Shown: positions 53,828 to 63,108, counted from the stretch's first letter. The stretch: DNA of 64,000 nt from Pseudomonadota bacterium (GCA_027622715.1 JAQBYN010000006.1:1-64000); one strand, 5' to 3'. Numbers and translations are program-made. Notes: generated from the sequence alone by a model not told the origin.

Positions 53828-55024
53828 TTGGACCAACTGCAGCGCCTAATTCAATCGCCGCTGGTCGCCGGCGCGCTGCTGATGGCCATGGCTGTCCTTG
53901 CTTTGGTCATGGACAACTCGGGCCTGTCTTGGCTCTACGACCGTCTGCTCACCCTGCCAGTTTCCGTACAGATCGCGGCCTTTGAAATCGATAAGCCGTT
54001 GTTGCTATGGATCAACGACGGAATGATGGCGATTTTCTTCTTCCTCATTGGTCTCGAAATCAAACGTGAAATGGTGGCCGGCCACCTGACTCAGGTCGAT
54101 CAAGTGGCGCTGCCGGGCATCGCGGCGGCCGGCGGCGTTTTCGTGCCGGCGGCGATCTACGCGGCGATTAACTGGAGCGATCCGATCGCGATCGATGGTT
54201 GGGCCATTCCTGCCGCAACCGATATCGCGTTCGCGCTTGGGGTTCTGATGCTGTTGCGCGACCGGGTACCCGTCGCCGCACGGTTGTTTCTGACGGCGGT
54301 TGCCATCTTCGACGATTTGGCAGCCATCGTAATTATTGCCATATTTTTCACGGCCGATTTGTCCCTGGTCTCGTTGTCGATTGCGGCGGCCGGGATGGCG
54401 GCGCTCTTCATCGCCAATCGAGCGGGGGTCATGCGGCCGGCGGTGTATATCCTGATCGGGCTGGTGGTCTGGGCAAGCGTTCTGAAGTCGGGGGTGCATG
54501 CCACCCTGGCCGGTTTCGCGACCGCCTTGTTTGTGCCGTTGCGTCCGGGCAAGAGCGGCGGTCACGTCGAGTCGCCGCTCGAAAAGCTCGAACACGGTCT
54601 CCAGCCGTGGGTCGCCTTTGTCATCCTCCCGGTCTTCGCCTTTGCTAATGCCGGAGTCAGTCTTGAGGGCCTGACGTTCTCAAGCCTTTTCGAACCGGTG
54701 ACGCTTGGCATACTGCTGGGATTGTTTGTCGGCAAACAGGTGGGCGTATTCGGCGCGGCTTGGCTCGCGATTCGGCTCGGCCTAGCCAAGCGCCCGGAGG
54801 GAGTCTCCATGGGCGTTCTTTATGGCGTGTCGATCTTGTGCGGGATCGGGTTCACCATGAGTCTGTTTATCGGGGGACTGGCGTTCGAGGGGCCCGACAT
54901 GGCGCGCGGTGTACGCGTCGGCGTTCTTGCCGCGTCGCTACTGGCGGCGGTCTTCGGTGTTGTCGTCCTACGACTCGTGACGCGCGATCCGGCGAAGAAC
55001 GCGCCGTCAACCGTTGAGGCCTAG
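53828..55024 (+). CDS. nhaA: Na+/H+ antiporter NhaA
   Basis: Start TTG 53828 after GGGAG. The 398-residue protein has the 12-helix NhaA layout; the essential Asp pair is in AVAIFDDLAAIVII (Asp-162, Asp-163), with AATDIAFALGVLMLL before it. The His/Asp pH-sensing loop region lies near GLEIKREMVAGHL. It exchanges sodium for protons. Stop TAG shares a CTAG palindrome with the convergent quinone-oxidoreductase stop. Confidence 0.96.
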   Translation: MDQLQRLIQSPLVAGALLMAMAVLALVMDNSGLSWLYDRLLTLPVSVQIAAFEIDKPLLLWINDGMMAIFFFLIGLEIKREMVAGHLTQVDQVALPGIAAAGGVFVPAAIYAAINWSDPIAIDGWAIPAATDIAFALGVLMLLRDRVPVAARLFLTAVAIFDDLAAIVIIAIFFTADLSLVSLSIAAAGMAALFIANRAGVMRPAVYILIGLVVWASVLKSGVHATLAGFATALFVPLRPGKSGGHVESPLEKLEHGLQPWVAFVILPVFAFANAGVSLEGLTFSSLFEPVTLGILLGLFVGKQVGVFGAAWLAIRLGLAKRPEGVSMGVLYGVSILCGIGFTMSLFIGGLAFEGPDMARGVRVGVLAASLLAAVFGVVVLRLVTRDPAKNAPSTVEA

Positions 55025-55992
55025 ATCGTGAAGACGGTCGAGCCGGTGGTCTTGCGCGCTTCGAGGTCGCGGTGGGCCTGCGCTGCGTCCTTCAGCGCGT
55101 AGGTTTGGTTGGTCTCGATCTTGACCGCGCCTGATTTGACGACCGCGAACAGATCGTTGGCGACTGCCATGACGCCGGCGTGGTCGGGGGTGTAGCTGCC
55201 CAAGGTCGGCCGCGTCACGTAGAGCGATCCCTTTTGCGACAAGATCAACAGGTTGAGCGGATCGGGCGGGCCCGACGCGTTGCCGAAGGTCACCATCAGC
55301 CCGCGCGGCTGCAGGCAGTCGAGTGATTTCATGAACGTATCCTTGCCCACCGAATCGTAGACCACCGGCACGCCTTTGCCGTTGGTGATCTCTTTCACCC
55401 GTGCGACGAAATCTTCGCGGCTATAGACAATCGCGTGGTCGCAGCCATGCGCCTTGGCAAGGGCCGCTTTTTCATCCGAGCCCACGGTGCCGATTACCGT
55501 CGCGCCGAGATGCTTGGCCCATTGGCAGACGATCAACCCGACGCCGCCGGCGGCGGCATGGATGACGATGGTGTCGCCCTTTTTCACGTCATAGGTTTGA
55601 CGCAACAGATATTGCGCGGTGCCGCCCTTGAGCATCATCGATGCGCCTTGCTGATCGGAAATCCCGTCGGGCAGTTTGGCCAGCAACCACGCCGGCACGA
55701 TACGCTGTTCGGCATAGGCGCCGGGCGCGCTGTGATAGGCGACGCGGTCGCCCGGTTTGACCTCGGTGACGCCGGCGCCAACCGCTTCGACCACGCCCGC
55801 ACCCTCGTTGCCCATGATTGCCGGCAGCGCGATCGGGTACAGACCCGAGCGCTGATAGGTGTCGATGAAATTCAGCCCGGCCGCCGTCTGGCGCACCAGC
55901 GCTTGGCCCGCGCCCGGCGCCGGCACATCGACGTCTTCCCACGTCAACACGTCGGGGCCGCCGGTCTGGTGAATTCGGATTGCTTTGGTCAT
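55021..55992 (-). CDS. Quinone oxidoreductase, MDR family (copy 1)
   Basis: Start ATG 55992 gives 323 residues. This is a zinc-independent NADPH:quinone reductase: VRQTAAGLNFIDTYQRSGLYP, EGAGVVEAVGAGVTEVKPGDRVAY, HAAAGGVGLIVCQWAKHLGATVIGTV (NADPH loop), VVYDSVGKDTF and LEARKTTGSTVFTI at the end. It is one of five related genes in the right arm of the window. The substrate may be a quinone or another enone. Confidence 0.92.
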   Translation of the reverse strand: MTKAIRIHQTGGPDVLTWEDVDVPAPGAGQALVRQTAAGLNFIDTYQRSGLYPIALPAIMGNEGAGVVEAVGAGVTEVKPGDRVAYHSAPGAYAEQRIVPAWLLAKLPDGISDQQGASMMLKGGTAQYLLRQTYDVKKGDTIVIHAAAGGVGLIVCQWAKHLGATVIGTVGSDEKAALAKAHGCDHAIVYSREDFVARVKEITNGKGVPVVYDSVGKDTFMKSLDCLQPRGLMVTFGNASGPPDPLNLLILSQKGSLYVTRPTLGSYTPDHAGVMAVANDLFAVVKSGAVKIETNQTYALKDAAQAHRDLEARKTTGSTVFTI

Positions 55993-56068
55993 GCCTGATC
56001 TCCCTGGCTTTTGCGGCGCATCGCCTGTTGGGCGTGTTGGTAGCAAATATCGACCCCGCGCGGCACCC

Positions 56069-57373
56069 CTACTCGGCCGGTCGCGGCGGCGCCGCTGGGG
56101 TTGGCGCGTCCGGGATCGTGCCGCGGCCTTCGTGGGTGTCGGGCCCTTCGAGGTATTGGGTCAACCGCTCGCCCCGCAGCCAGGCCCATAGCCACACGGC
56201 GAGCGACAGCGCGGCGGCGACATAAAGCGGCGGCTGCAGCCCGGCCCACGAGGCGATCAGTCCCAAAGAGAACGCGCCCGCGGCAGGCCCGACATTGAAG
56301 ATCAAGGTATTGAGGCTCAGCACCCGGCCGCGCATCGAGGGATCAACCGCATTTTGAATCAGCGTTTGCGTGGCGGTGCCGCGCAACGACATCGCAATAC
56401 CGAGCAAAAAGATGAACCCCGTGCCCACCCAAAAACTGCTGCTGGCCGCGAACCCGGCAAGCGCCACGGCCGAGAGCACCGTGCTCCAGATCGCGATTGC
56501 CACCAGCCCGTGCGCGCTGCCGCGCCATGCCAGCCAAATCCCGGACAACATCGCGCCGACACCGTTGGCAGCCAGGATCAACCCCAGCGAGTCGGCGCCG
56601 CCCGCGAACACTTGGCCGACGAACGCCGGTAGCATTTCAACCGCCGGCCGCACCAACAGCGCGGCCGACAAGCTGATCAACAATGTGGGCGCGATACCCT
56701 TATGGGCAAACGCATAGCGGTAACCGGCCATGATGTCGCCGACAACGCTGAGGCTGGAGCGCGGGCGTGGCGCTTGCGGCGGCAACTTGATCGCCGCGAG
56801 CGCGCCCAGCATGACCATGAACGTCACGGCATTGAGGCTGAACGCAATGCCGGCCCCGCCGAAGTGAATAACAAACCCGGCGATTGCGGGACCGATGACG
56901 CGCGAGGTGTTGAAGATGACCGATGTCGTCGCCACCGCCGCCGAGAGATCTTCGCGCCGCACCAGCTGGTAGATCATCGTCTGGCGCACCGGGTGGTTGA
57001 ACCCCATGATGACGCCCAGCAGCAGCGTCATCACGGTCAACAGTTCAACGGTGAGGAAACCGCCAAAGGTCATGACCGCGAGCGCGAGCGCCTGCAGCGC
57101 CGCCAACACCTGTAACACCTTCAGCATGCGCATCGGGTGCAGGCGATCGGCCAAGACACCGGCGATCGGGCTCGCGACGATCGAGGGCAGCAAGTCGGCC
57201 GACACCACGATGCCGACCCACTTGGGATCGTGCGTCAATTCCCACGCCAGCCAGCCGACCGCGGCGCGCTGCATCCAGGTTCCGATCAGCGAGGCCGACG
57301 AGCCATAGGTATAGACGCGGTAATCGCGGTTGGAGAGCGCGCGGCCGATGCCGCCAAAGGCCGAAAGTTTCAT
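56069..57373 (-). CDS. MFS transporter (EntS-like)
   Basis: A 434-residue protein with 12 predicted helices. The first half has GSSASLIGTWMQRAAVGWLAWELT and GVLADRLHPMRML, the second GSAHGLVAIAIWSTVLSAVALAGFA and RGTATQTLIQNAVDPSMRGRVLSL. These features match the MFS group of enterobactin exporters and macrolide efflux pumps (TMS/MFS_3). Substrate unknown. It lies between two quinone-oxidoreductase genes on the same strand. Confidence 0.88.
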   Translation of the reverse strand: MKLSAFGGIGRALSNRDYRVYTYGSSASLIGTWMQRAAVGWLAWELTHDPKWVGIVVSADLLPSIVASPIAGVLADRLHPMRMLKVLQVLAALQALALAVMTFGGFLTVELLTVMTLLLGVIMGFNHPVRQTMIYQLVRREDLSAAVATTSVIFNTSRVIGPAIAGFVIHFGGAGIAFSLNAVTFMVMLGALAAIKLPPQAPRPRSSLSVVGDIMAGYRYAFAHKGIAPTLLISLSAALLVRPAVEMLPAFVGQVFAGGADSLGLILAANGVGAMLSGIWLAWRGSAHGLVAIAIWSTVLSAVALAGFAASSSFWVGTGFIFLLGIAMSLRGTATQTLIQNAVDPSMRGRVLSLNTLIFNVGPAAGAFSLGLIASWAGLQPPLYVAAALSLAVWLWAWLRGERLTQYLEGPDTHEGRGTIPDAPTPAAPPRPAE

Positions 57374-57525
57374 TCAGGTGGGTATCCGGCAAACCGGCGG
57401 CCGGTAAAGCCGGTCCGCCAGTGTCGACTGTACGACCCCGGCGGCCCACCGCGCCACGCGGCATTGCTGGCCTACGCGCAGGGCGGACGCCGAGCGCCGT
57501 TGGCGCGGACCGCCGTCGACCGCTG

Positions 57526-58494
57526 TTATGGCCTCAGCACCGTCGAGCCCGTGGTCTGCCGCCCGACCAACGCCGCGTGCGCCTTGCCCGCGTCCTTCAG
57601 GGCGAAAGTCTGGCCGACATGAACCTTGACCGCGCCGCTCTCGACCACGGCGAAGAAATCCTGGGCGTTGTGCAACAGCGCGTCGCGGGTGGCGTTGTAA
57701 GCCTGCAGCGTTGTGCGGATGAAGTAACGGTCGGTCGGTTGTTGGGCGAGTTGCGCCGGCGTGATCGGGCCCGACGCCTGACCGAACGACGCCAGCGTCC
57801 CTTGCGGCCGCACGCATTGCCAAGATTGCGCGATGGTTTGGGTGCCGACGCATTCGTAGACCGCATCGCACCCCGCGCCCCCTGTCACGTCTTGCACGAC
57901 GGGCAAGAAATCGTCGCGGGTATAGACCACCGCATGATCGCAGCCGTTGGCGGTGGCCAGCGCTGCTTTGTCGTCGGACCCCACGGTGCCGATCACCGTC
58001 GCGCCGAGGTGCTTGGCCCACTGGCAGAGGAACAACCCGACGCCACCGGCGGCGGCATGCACCAGAACCGTGTCGCCCGCCTTCACCTTGTAGCTGTGGC
58101 GCAACAAATATTGCGCGGTCATGCCCTTGAGAATGCCGGCGGCACCTTGGTCCTCGGTGATGCCAGCGGGCAGCGGGATCAGCTCGTCGGCGTTGATCAA
58201 GCGTTCTTCGGCATAACAGCCGTTGGGCGTGTGGTAGGCGACGCGCGTGCCCGGCGACACCGCCGTGACCCTGGCGCCGACCGCCTCGACAACCCCGGCG
58301 GCTTCCCAGCCTAAAATGGCGGGCAGCTTGGCCAAGGGGATCGCGCCCGAGCGAAAGGCGGTATCGAGAAAGTTCAAGCCCACGGCGGTGTTGCGGACCC
58401 GCGCTTCGCCGGGGCCGGGATCGCCGACGACAACGTCTTCCCACTTGAGGACGTCCGGCCCGCCCGGCGCGTGCATCACAACTGCCTTGACCAT
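57526..58494 (-). CDS. Quinone oxidoreductase, MDR family (copy 2)
   Basis: 322 residues, with the same landmarks as its paralogues: NTAVGLNFLDTAFRSG, GWEAAGVVEAVGARVTAVSPGTRVAY, HAAAGGVGLFLCQWAKHLGATVIGTVGSDDKAA, and a RQTTGSTVLRP end. Between the NADPH loop and the end it has a distinct YECVGTQTIAQSWQCVRPQ segment, so it is not a recent duplicate of copy 1. It is followed downstream by an MFS transporter and has its own divergent promoter region with the GNAT gene. Confidence 0.9.
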   Translation of the reverse strand: MVKAVVMHAPGGPDVLKWEDVVVGDPGPGEARVRNTAVGLNFLDTAFRSGAIPLAKLPAILGWEAAGVVEAVGARVTAVSPGTRVAYHTPNGCYAEERLINADELIPLPAGITEDQGAAGILKGMTAQYLLRHSYKVKAGDTVLVHAAAGGVGLFLCQWAKHLGATVIGTVGSDDKAALATANGCDHAVVYTRDDFLPVVQDVTGGAGCDAVYECVGTQTIAQSWQCVRPQGTLASFGQASGPITPAQLAQQPTDRYFIRTTLQAYNATRDALLHNAQDFFAVVESGAVKVHVGQTFALKDAGKAHAALVGRQTTGSTVLRP

Positions 58495-58550
58495 GCTCGC
58501 CTCTTCGCTGTCATTGTTGCGTCAGGCATTTCTATCATGCGGTCGCAGCC

Positions 58551-59090
58551 ATGACACACAGCGAACAGATCGTCCTTGTGGCCGGCACGGTCGACGATGT
58601 CGAGGCGGCGGTGGCGATCGACGATGCGGCCAGTGCGCTTTATACCGACGCCGGAATCGTCTTCGATTTTCCCGTCGGCCATCCGATGGCGGCGCACGAA
58701 CGGGTGGCGTGGCGTGTCTGCGCGGCACATGACGGTCTGTTGTTCGCCACGACTAAGGCTGAGGGCGCGCGCATCGGATTCATCGTCATGGGTACAAAAG
58801 ACGGCGACGCGTATCTCGAACAGATTTCGGTCCTGCCGGCTCACATGCGCCGCGGTGTCGGTACGGTGCTAATGACAGAAGCGGTGGCTTGGTCGGTGCG
58901 CCGGAATCATCGCGCGGTGTGGCTAACCACTTACGATCACCTCGTGTGGAACCGCCCCTACTACGAGCGGTTCGGCTTTGCCGTTGTACCGGCGGCGGAC
59001 TGCGGTCCCGAAATCGCGGCGGTGATCGCGTTTCAGCGCACCTACCTGCCGGAACCCGATCGGCGCGTCGCGATGCGCAAGACGCTTTAG
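58551..59090 (+). CDS. GNAT N-acetyltransferase
   Basis: A 179-residue acetyltransferase. AYLEQISVLPAHMRRGVGTVLMTEAVAWS is the beta4-P-loop (R-R-G-V-G-T), and AVWLTTYDHLVWNRPYYERFGFAVVP the C-terminal acceptor region. DAASALYTDAGIVFDFPVGHP at the N-terminus is shared with several alphaproteobacterial GNATs of unknown substrate. It stands among quinone oxidoreductases, and its last bases overlap the end of copy 3 (four bases). Confidence 0.88.
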   Translation: MTHSEQIVLVAGTVDDVEAAVAIDDAASALYTDAGIVFDFPVGHPMAAHERVAWRVCAAHDGLLFATTKAEGARIGFIVMGTKDGDAYLEQISVLPAHMRRGVGTVLMTEAVAWSVRRNHRAVWLTTYDHLVWNRPYYERFGFAVVPAADCGPEIAAVIAFQRTYLPEPDRRVAMRKTL

Positions 59091-60058
59091 GGCAGCAGTA
59101 CCAACGAACCCGTGGTCTTGCGCGATTCCAACAGCCGGTGGGCCTCGGCGGCCTCGGCCAAAGGCAGCGCGTGTTCGATGTGCGGCGTGATGATGCCTTT
59201 TTTCAGCACGTCGAAGAACGTTGCGGCACCTTTCTCATAGGTCGGCCGGTCGCGCACCACGGCGGCGACGCTGGCGCGCGTCACAAAACCCTCGGCGGGA
59301 ATGTCGGCAAAGCCGAGCGGCGGGAGCGGGCCCGACGCCAATCCGAACGATGCACACACGCCGTAAGGGCGGACGCACTTGAGCGAATCCAGCCAAGTAT
59401 CGGCACCGACGCCGTCGTATACCGCTTGGCACAGCTTGCCGTCGGTGATCTCGCGCACGCGATCGGCAAAGTTCTCTTTGCTGTACAGAATGGCGTGGTC
59501 GCAGCCGGCGGCCTTGGCGCGGGCCGCCTTCTCGTCGCTGCTCACCGTGCCGATGACGGTCAGGCCCAAGTGCTTGGCCCACTGACACGCGATCAGGCCG
59601 ACACCGCCGGCCGCGGCATGCCACAAAATGAAATCGCCCGGCGCGAAGGTGGTGAGGTCGTTGAGCATATGGCCGACCGTGAGGCCCTTCATGTAGGTCG
59701 CGGCCAGATCGCGGTCGTCGATCCCGTCAGGCACCCGCATCAGGGCGCTGGCCGGCACCAATCGCGCTGCGGCGTAACCGCCGGCGGTCAGCGGATAGGC
59801 CGCCTTGTCGCCCGGTTTGACGTTGGTGACGCCGGCGCCGACCGCACCGACAATGCCGACCGCTTCGACCCCGGGGGTGGCGGGCGGTACGAGATTGGCG
59901 AAGTGGTTGCCGGTGCGGTGATAAATGTCGAGATAGTTGACCCCGGCGGCGGTCTGGTCGAGCCGAACTTCGCCCGGCCCTGGTGCGGGCACGTCGACAT
60001 CTTCATAGACCAGCACCTCGGGGCCACCGAAGGCATGCAGGCGAATGGCTTTGGTCAT
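59087..60058 (-). CDS. Quinone oxidoreductase, MDR family (copy 3)
   Basis: 323 residues. RLDQTAAGVNYLDIYHRTGNHF, GVEAVGIVGAVGAGVTNVKPGDKAAYPLTAGGYAAARLVP, WHAAAGGVGLIACQWAKHLGLTVIGTVSSDEKAARAK and SRKTTGSLVLLP are the shared signatures. The NADPH loop begins WHAAAGG rather than HAAAGG in a different context. Ten bases after copy 4, so copies 4 and 3 are probably one transcript. Confidence 0.9.
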   Translation of the reverse strand: MTKAIRLHAFGGPEVLVYEDVDVPAPGPGEVRLDQTAAGVNYLDIYHRTGNHFANLVPPATPGVEAVGIVGAVGAGVTNVKPGDKAAYPLTAGGYAAARLVPASALMRVPDGIDDRDLAATYMKGLTVGHMLNDLTTFAPGDFILWHAAAGGVGLIACQWAKHLGLTVIGTVSSDEKAARAKAAGCDHAILYSKENFADRVREITDGKLCQAVYDGVGADTWLDSLKCVRPYGVCASFGLASGPLPPLGFADIPAEGFVTRASVAAVVRDRPTYEKGAATFFDVLKKGIITPHIEHALPLAEAAEAHRLLESRKTTGSLVLLP

Positions 60059-60068
60059 GGTGATGCTC

Positions 60069-61037
60069 CTAGATCACGAAGACGGTGGATCCCGTGGTCT
60101 TGCGACCTTCGAGATCGGCATGGGCTTGCGCCGCATCTTTGAGGGCGTAGCGCTGATTGATTTCAATGCGCACCGCGCCTGAGCGCACCACGGCGAAGAG
60201 GTCGTTGGCGGCCGCCAAGAGTTGTTCGCGGGTCTTGGTGTAGCCTGGCAGCGTGGTTTTCACGAGAAAGCGTTCGGGCGGCATCTTGGCCCAGGTTTCG
60301 GGCGCGACCTGACCGGATGCCGCACCGTAGGACGCCAACACCCCGTGGTGAGCCAGCGCTTGCATCGACTTTTCGATGGTCGTGCGCCCCACCGCATCGC
60401 AGACGAAATCGACGCCAACGCCGCCGGTTAACGCCATCACGCGTTCGAGGAAATCTTCTTCGTTGTAGTTGATGACGTGATCGCAGCCGTGCGCCTTGGC
60501 GCGCGCGGCCTTGTCGGCGGAGCCGACGGTGCCGATCACCGTGGCGCCCAAATGTTTTGCCCATTGGCAGGCAATGAGACCAACGCCACCGGCGGCGGCG
60601 TGATAGAGCAGCGTGTCGCCGGGGCCGAGCGGTCGGGTTTGGCGCACCAGGAATTGCGCGGTCATGCCCTTGAGCATCATGGCCGCCGCCAGTTCGTCGC
60701 TGACATCGTCGGGCAACGATACGAGCCGGTCGGCGGGGACGTTGTTGGCCTCGGCGTAGCCGCCGAGGTGGCTGGAATAGGCAACCCGGTCGCCGACCCG
60801 GACGGTATCGACCCCGTCGCCCAACGTTTCGACCACCCCTGCCGCCTCGCGGCCCAGCACGACCGGCAACGTAGCCAACGGGTAGCGGCCCGAACGCAGG
60901 TAGGTGTCGACGTAATTAAGGCCGGCGAAGGTTTGCCTGACGCGCGCCTCGCCCGCCGCGGGTGGCGGCAGATCCCAGTCTTCCCAGGATAAATTCTCCG
61001 GCCCGCCCGGTGTGTGCAATACGACGGCTTTGATCAT
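60069..61037 (-). CDS. Quinone oxidoreductase, MDR family (copy 4)
   Basis: 322 residues from ATG 61037. FAGLNYVDTYLRSGRYPLATLPVVLGREAAGVVETLGDGVDTVRVGDRVAYSS and YHAAAGGVGLIACQWAKHLGATVIGTVGSADKAARAKAHGCDHVINY match the family. The end GRKTTGSTVFVI is closest to copy 1. It is the first of the tandem pair with copy 3, downstream of the rhodanese gene by 72 bases on the same strand. Confidence 0.91.
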   Translation of the reverse strand: MIKAVVLHTPGGPENLSWEDWDLPPPAAGEARVRQTFAGLNYVDTYLRSGRYPLATLPVVLGREAAGVVETLGDGVDTVRVGDRVAYSSHLGGYAEANNVPADRLVSLPDDVSDELAAAMMLKGMTAQFLVRQTRPLGPGDTLLYHAAAGGVGLIACQWAKHLGATVIGTVGSADKAARAKAHGCDHVINYNEEDFLERVMALTGGVGVDFVCDAVGRTTIEKSMQALAHHGVLASYGAASGQVAPETWAKMPPERFLVKTTLPGYTKTREQLLAAANDLFAVVRSGAVRIEINQRYALKDAAQAHADLEGRKTTGSTVFVI

Positions 61038-61109
61038 GCGGCGTCCTCCCAATGGCGGGCGCAGCATGGGCTTTGCGTCCGCCCCGTCAAGGGCGGACGC
61101 GCGTCGTGC

Positions 61110-61493
61110 CTATTCAGTGGCGACCGGCCCGCCTGCTTGGCGCCAGGCGGCCATGCCGCCGGCCATGTTGGCGGCATTCTTGATGCCCATGTCGACCAGC
61201 GTCTTGGTGCTCATGGCCGAGCGACCGCCGGAGGCGCAGAAAATGACCAAGCGTTTACCGCTGGCGAATTCCGGTTTGTGCATCGGGCCTTGCGGATCGG
61301 CGATGAATTCGAGGAACCCGCGCGGCGCGTGGATTGAGCCGGGGATCGTGCCCTGGGCGCGTTCGCCCGCTTCGCGAACATCGACGAAGACGACGTTTTC
61401 GTCGCTGGCGAGGGGCAGGGCGTCGTGGACCGAAACCGTGTCGATGACGGCATTGGCGCTGGCAATCATGTCTTTAAATCCTTGTGTGGCCAT
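61110..61493 (-). CDS. Rhodanese-like sulfurtransferase
   Basis: A single-domain rhodanese of 127 residues. The active site Cys-86 is in RLVIFCASGGRSAMSTKTL and the CDC25-like DVREAGERAQGTIPGSIHAP forms the N-terminal motif. It transfers sulfane sulfur to thiols or cyanide. It follows the cytochrome b gene by 53 bases on the same strand and belongs to the same presumed sulfide/persulfide operon. Confidence 0.92.
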   Translation of the reverse strand: MATQGFKDMIASANAVIDTVSVHDALPLASDENVVFVDVREAGERAQGTIPGSIHAPRGFLEFIADPQGPMHKPEFASGKRLVIFCASGGRSAMSTKTLVDMGIKNAANMAGGMAAWRQAGGPVATE

Positions 61494-61546
61494 TGATGGT
61501 GATCCCTTTCGTTGTGGCGCGGCCCGGTGTGGTGCGCCGCCGCCCG

Positions 61547-62233
61547 TTAGCGCCGCTTGGTGCCGGTGATCATCGCGCGCGGCAGATTCTCGCGATGAGC
61601 AAAACTGGCGAGGAGGACGCCGCCGACATGGAGAATGATCAGCAGCAGCGTCAGGTTTGCCAGCAGTTCGTGGATTTCTTTGAGGGCATTGTCGTCACGC
61701 CCGTCGTGGCTATCACCGTTGCGGGTGTCGCGGCGATCGTCGTCATCGGTGTCGTACTCATCGTCATCCCCATCGATTTCGCGCCCTTCACCTTGTATCG
61801 GTGCCGCGGGTTCCATGGAGGTGGCAAGGCTGGCCAGTGGGCCGCGGCCGTCTGCGGCGCCGTAGAGCCAAATGCCGGTCCCGGTCGTCCCCGCAAGGGC
61901 GGCGAGCAACACGATAATCATGACGCCGCCGGCCGGGCTGTGACCCAGGTAGCGCCGCCCGCGCAGGCGAACAAGGGCCAGCAGGTAACCGATCACGACG
62001 CCGGGCCGGTAGAGAAAATCGCTGAACCGCGCGTGTTCCGGCCCTATGAAGCCCCACACGACACGGAGCACGACAATGCCGCCGACGACGTAGCCGGCCC
62101 AGGCGTGCAGGCTCATCGCGTCGTCCTCGGTTAAGAACGCGACGGTGAAGGCCGCGACCAGCGCCCAATGGGCAAGCCGGACGAAGCGATCCCAAACCTT
62201 GACGCGTTCGTCTAGGCCGGCAGCGGTGGTCAT
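61547..62233 (-). CDS. Cytochrome b561-like membrane protein with Asp-rich loop
   Basis: A 228-residue protein with four membrane helices and His at 22, 43, 188 and 202, plausibly two pairs of axial haem ligands. VRLAHWALVAAFTVAFLT and HAWAGYVVGGIVVLRVVWGFIGP are typical of the cytochrome b/b6 (thiosulfate-reductase or Ni-hydrogenase) family. The loop before the last helix contains residues 152-181 with 16 Asp/Glu in 30 positions. A soluble electron-transfer partner was not seen. Follows the Blh gene by 14 bases. Confidence 0.88.
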   Translation of the reverse strand: MTTAAGLDERVKVWDRFVRLAHWALVAAFTVAFLTEDDAMSLHAWAGYVVGGIVVLRVVWGFIGPEHARFSDFLYRPGVVIGYLLALVRLRGRRYLGHSPAGGVMIIVLLAALAGTTGTGIWLYGAADGRGPLASLATSMEPAAPIQGEGREIDGDDDEYDTDDDDRRDTRNGDSHDGRDDNALKEIHELLANLTLLLIILHVGGVLLASFAHRENLPRAMITGTKRR

Positions 62234-62247
62234 GGCTTATCGCGTCC

Positions 62248-63108
62248 TCAAAGCGCGTCGACGGGAAGTTTAAGATAGGCAACGCCGTTCGATTCCGGCG
62301 GCGGCAGGTGGCCTGCGCGCATATTGACCTGAACACTGGGCAGGATAAGCGTCGGCATGTCGAGGGTCTTGTCGCGCGCCGTACGCATTTGCACGAATTC
62401 GGCTTCCGCGATCCCGTCGCGGACGTGAAGGTTGTTGGCCCGTTCGTCGGCGACCGTTGTTTCCCAGGCGACGGCGCGGCCGCCCGGCATGTAGTCGTGG
62501 CACATGAAAAGACGGGTTTCGGGCGGCAAAGCTAAAACCTTGTTGATCGATTGGTAGAGGGTCGCCGCGCTGCCGCCAGGGAAATCGCACCGTGCCGTAC
62601 CGTAGTCGGGCATAAACAGCGTATCGCCGACAAAGGCGGCATCGCCGATGACGTAGGTGACGCAAGCCGGGGTGTGTCCCGGGGTATGCATCACCCGCCC
62701 TGCCATCGCGCCGATCTTGAAGGTGTCGCCATCGGCGAACAGATGGTCGAACTGGCTGCCGTCGGTGGCGAAAGAAGGTTCGGTGTTGAACACGCCCGCA
62801 AAGGTTTCTTGCACCGATTTGATGTGTTCGCCGATGGCCGTCTTTCCCCCTAGCGGTTTTTTGAGATAGGGCGCGGCGGTCAGATGATCGGCATGGGCGT
62901 GGGTCTCGAGGATCCAGTCGACGGTCAGGTTTTCTTGGCGCACATAGGCGATGACGGCGTCAGCGGATGCGGTCCCGGTGCGGCCCGATTTGGGGTCGAA
63001 GTCGCGCACCGAGTCGATGATCGCGCAATGCGTCCCGCCCGGCTCACGAACAACATGGGTAACGGTGAAGGTTGCGGGGTCGAAAAAGGAGCGAATGTCG
63101 GGTTTCAT
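62248..63108 (-). CDS. MBL-fold hydrolase, Blh / persulfide dioxygenase-like
   Basis: A 286-residue metallo-beta-lactamase-fold protein. THAHADH (His-70, His-72, Asp-74, His-75) and HTPGHTPACVTYVIGDAAFVGDTLFMPDYGTARCDFPGG are the marks of the ETHE1-related Blh family, which oxidises glutathione persulfide. VREPGGTHCAIIDSVRDFDPKSGRTGTASAD is the family N-terminus. It starts 92 bases from the divergent BigR-like gene, with an AT-rich operator between them. Confidence 0.92.
   Translation of the reverse strand: MKPDIRSFFDPATFTVTHVVREPGGTHCAIIDSVRDFDPKSGRTGTASADAVIAYVRQENLTVDWILETHAHADHLTAAPYLKKPLGGKTAIGEHIKSVQETFAGVFNTEPSFATDGSQFDHLFADGDTFKIGAMAGRVMHTPGHTPACVTYVIGDAAFVGDTLFMPDYGTARCDFPGGSAATLYQSINKVLALPPETRLFMCHDYMPGGRAVAWETTVADERANNLHVRDGIAEAEFVQMRTARDKTLDMPTLILPSVQVNMRAGHLPPPESNGVAYLKLPVDAL

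Noticed and set aside
58889-60142. 417-codon plus-strand frame opposite quinone oxidoreductase copy 3
   Set aside because: Antisense shadow of a gene with clear MDR motifs; no ribosome site.
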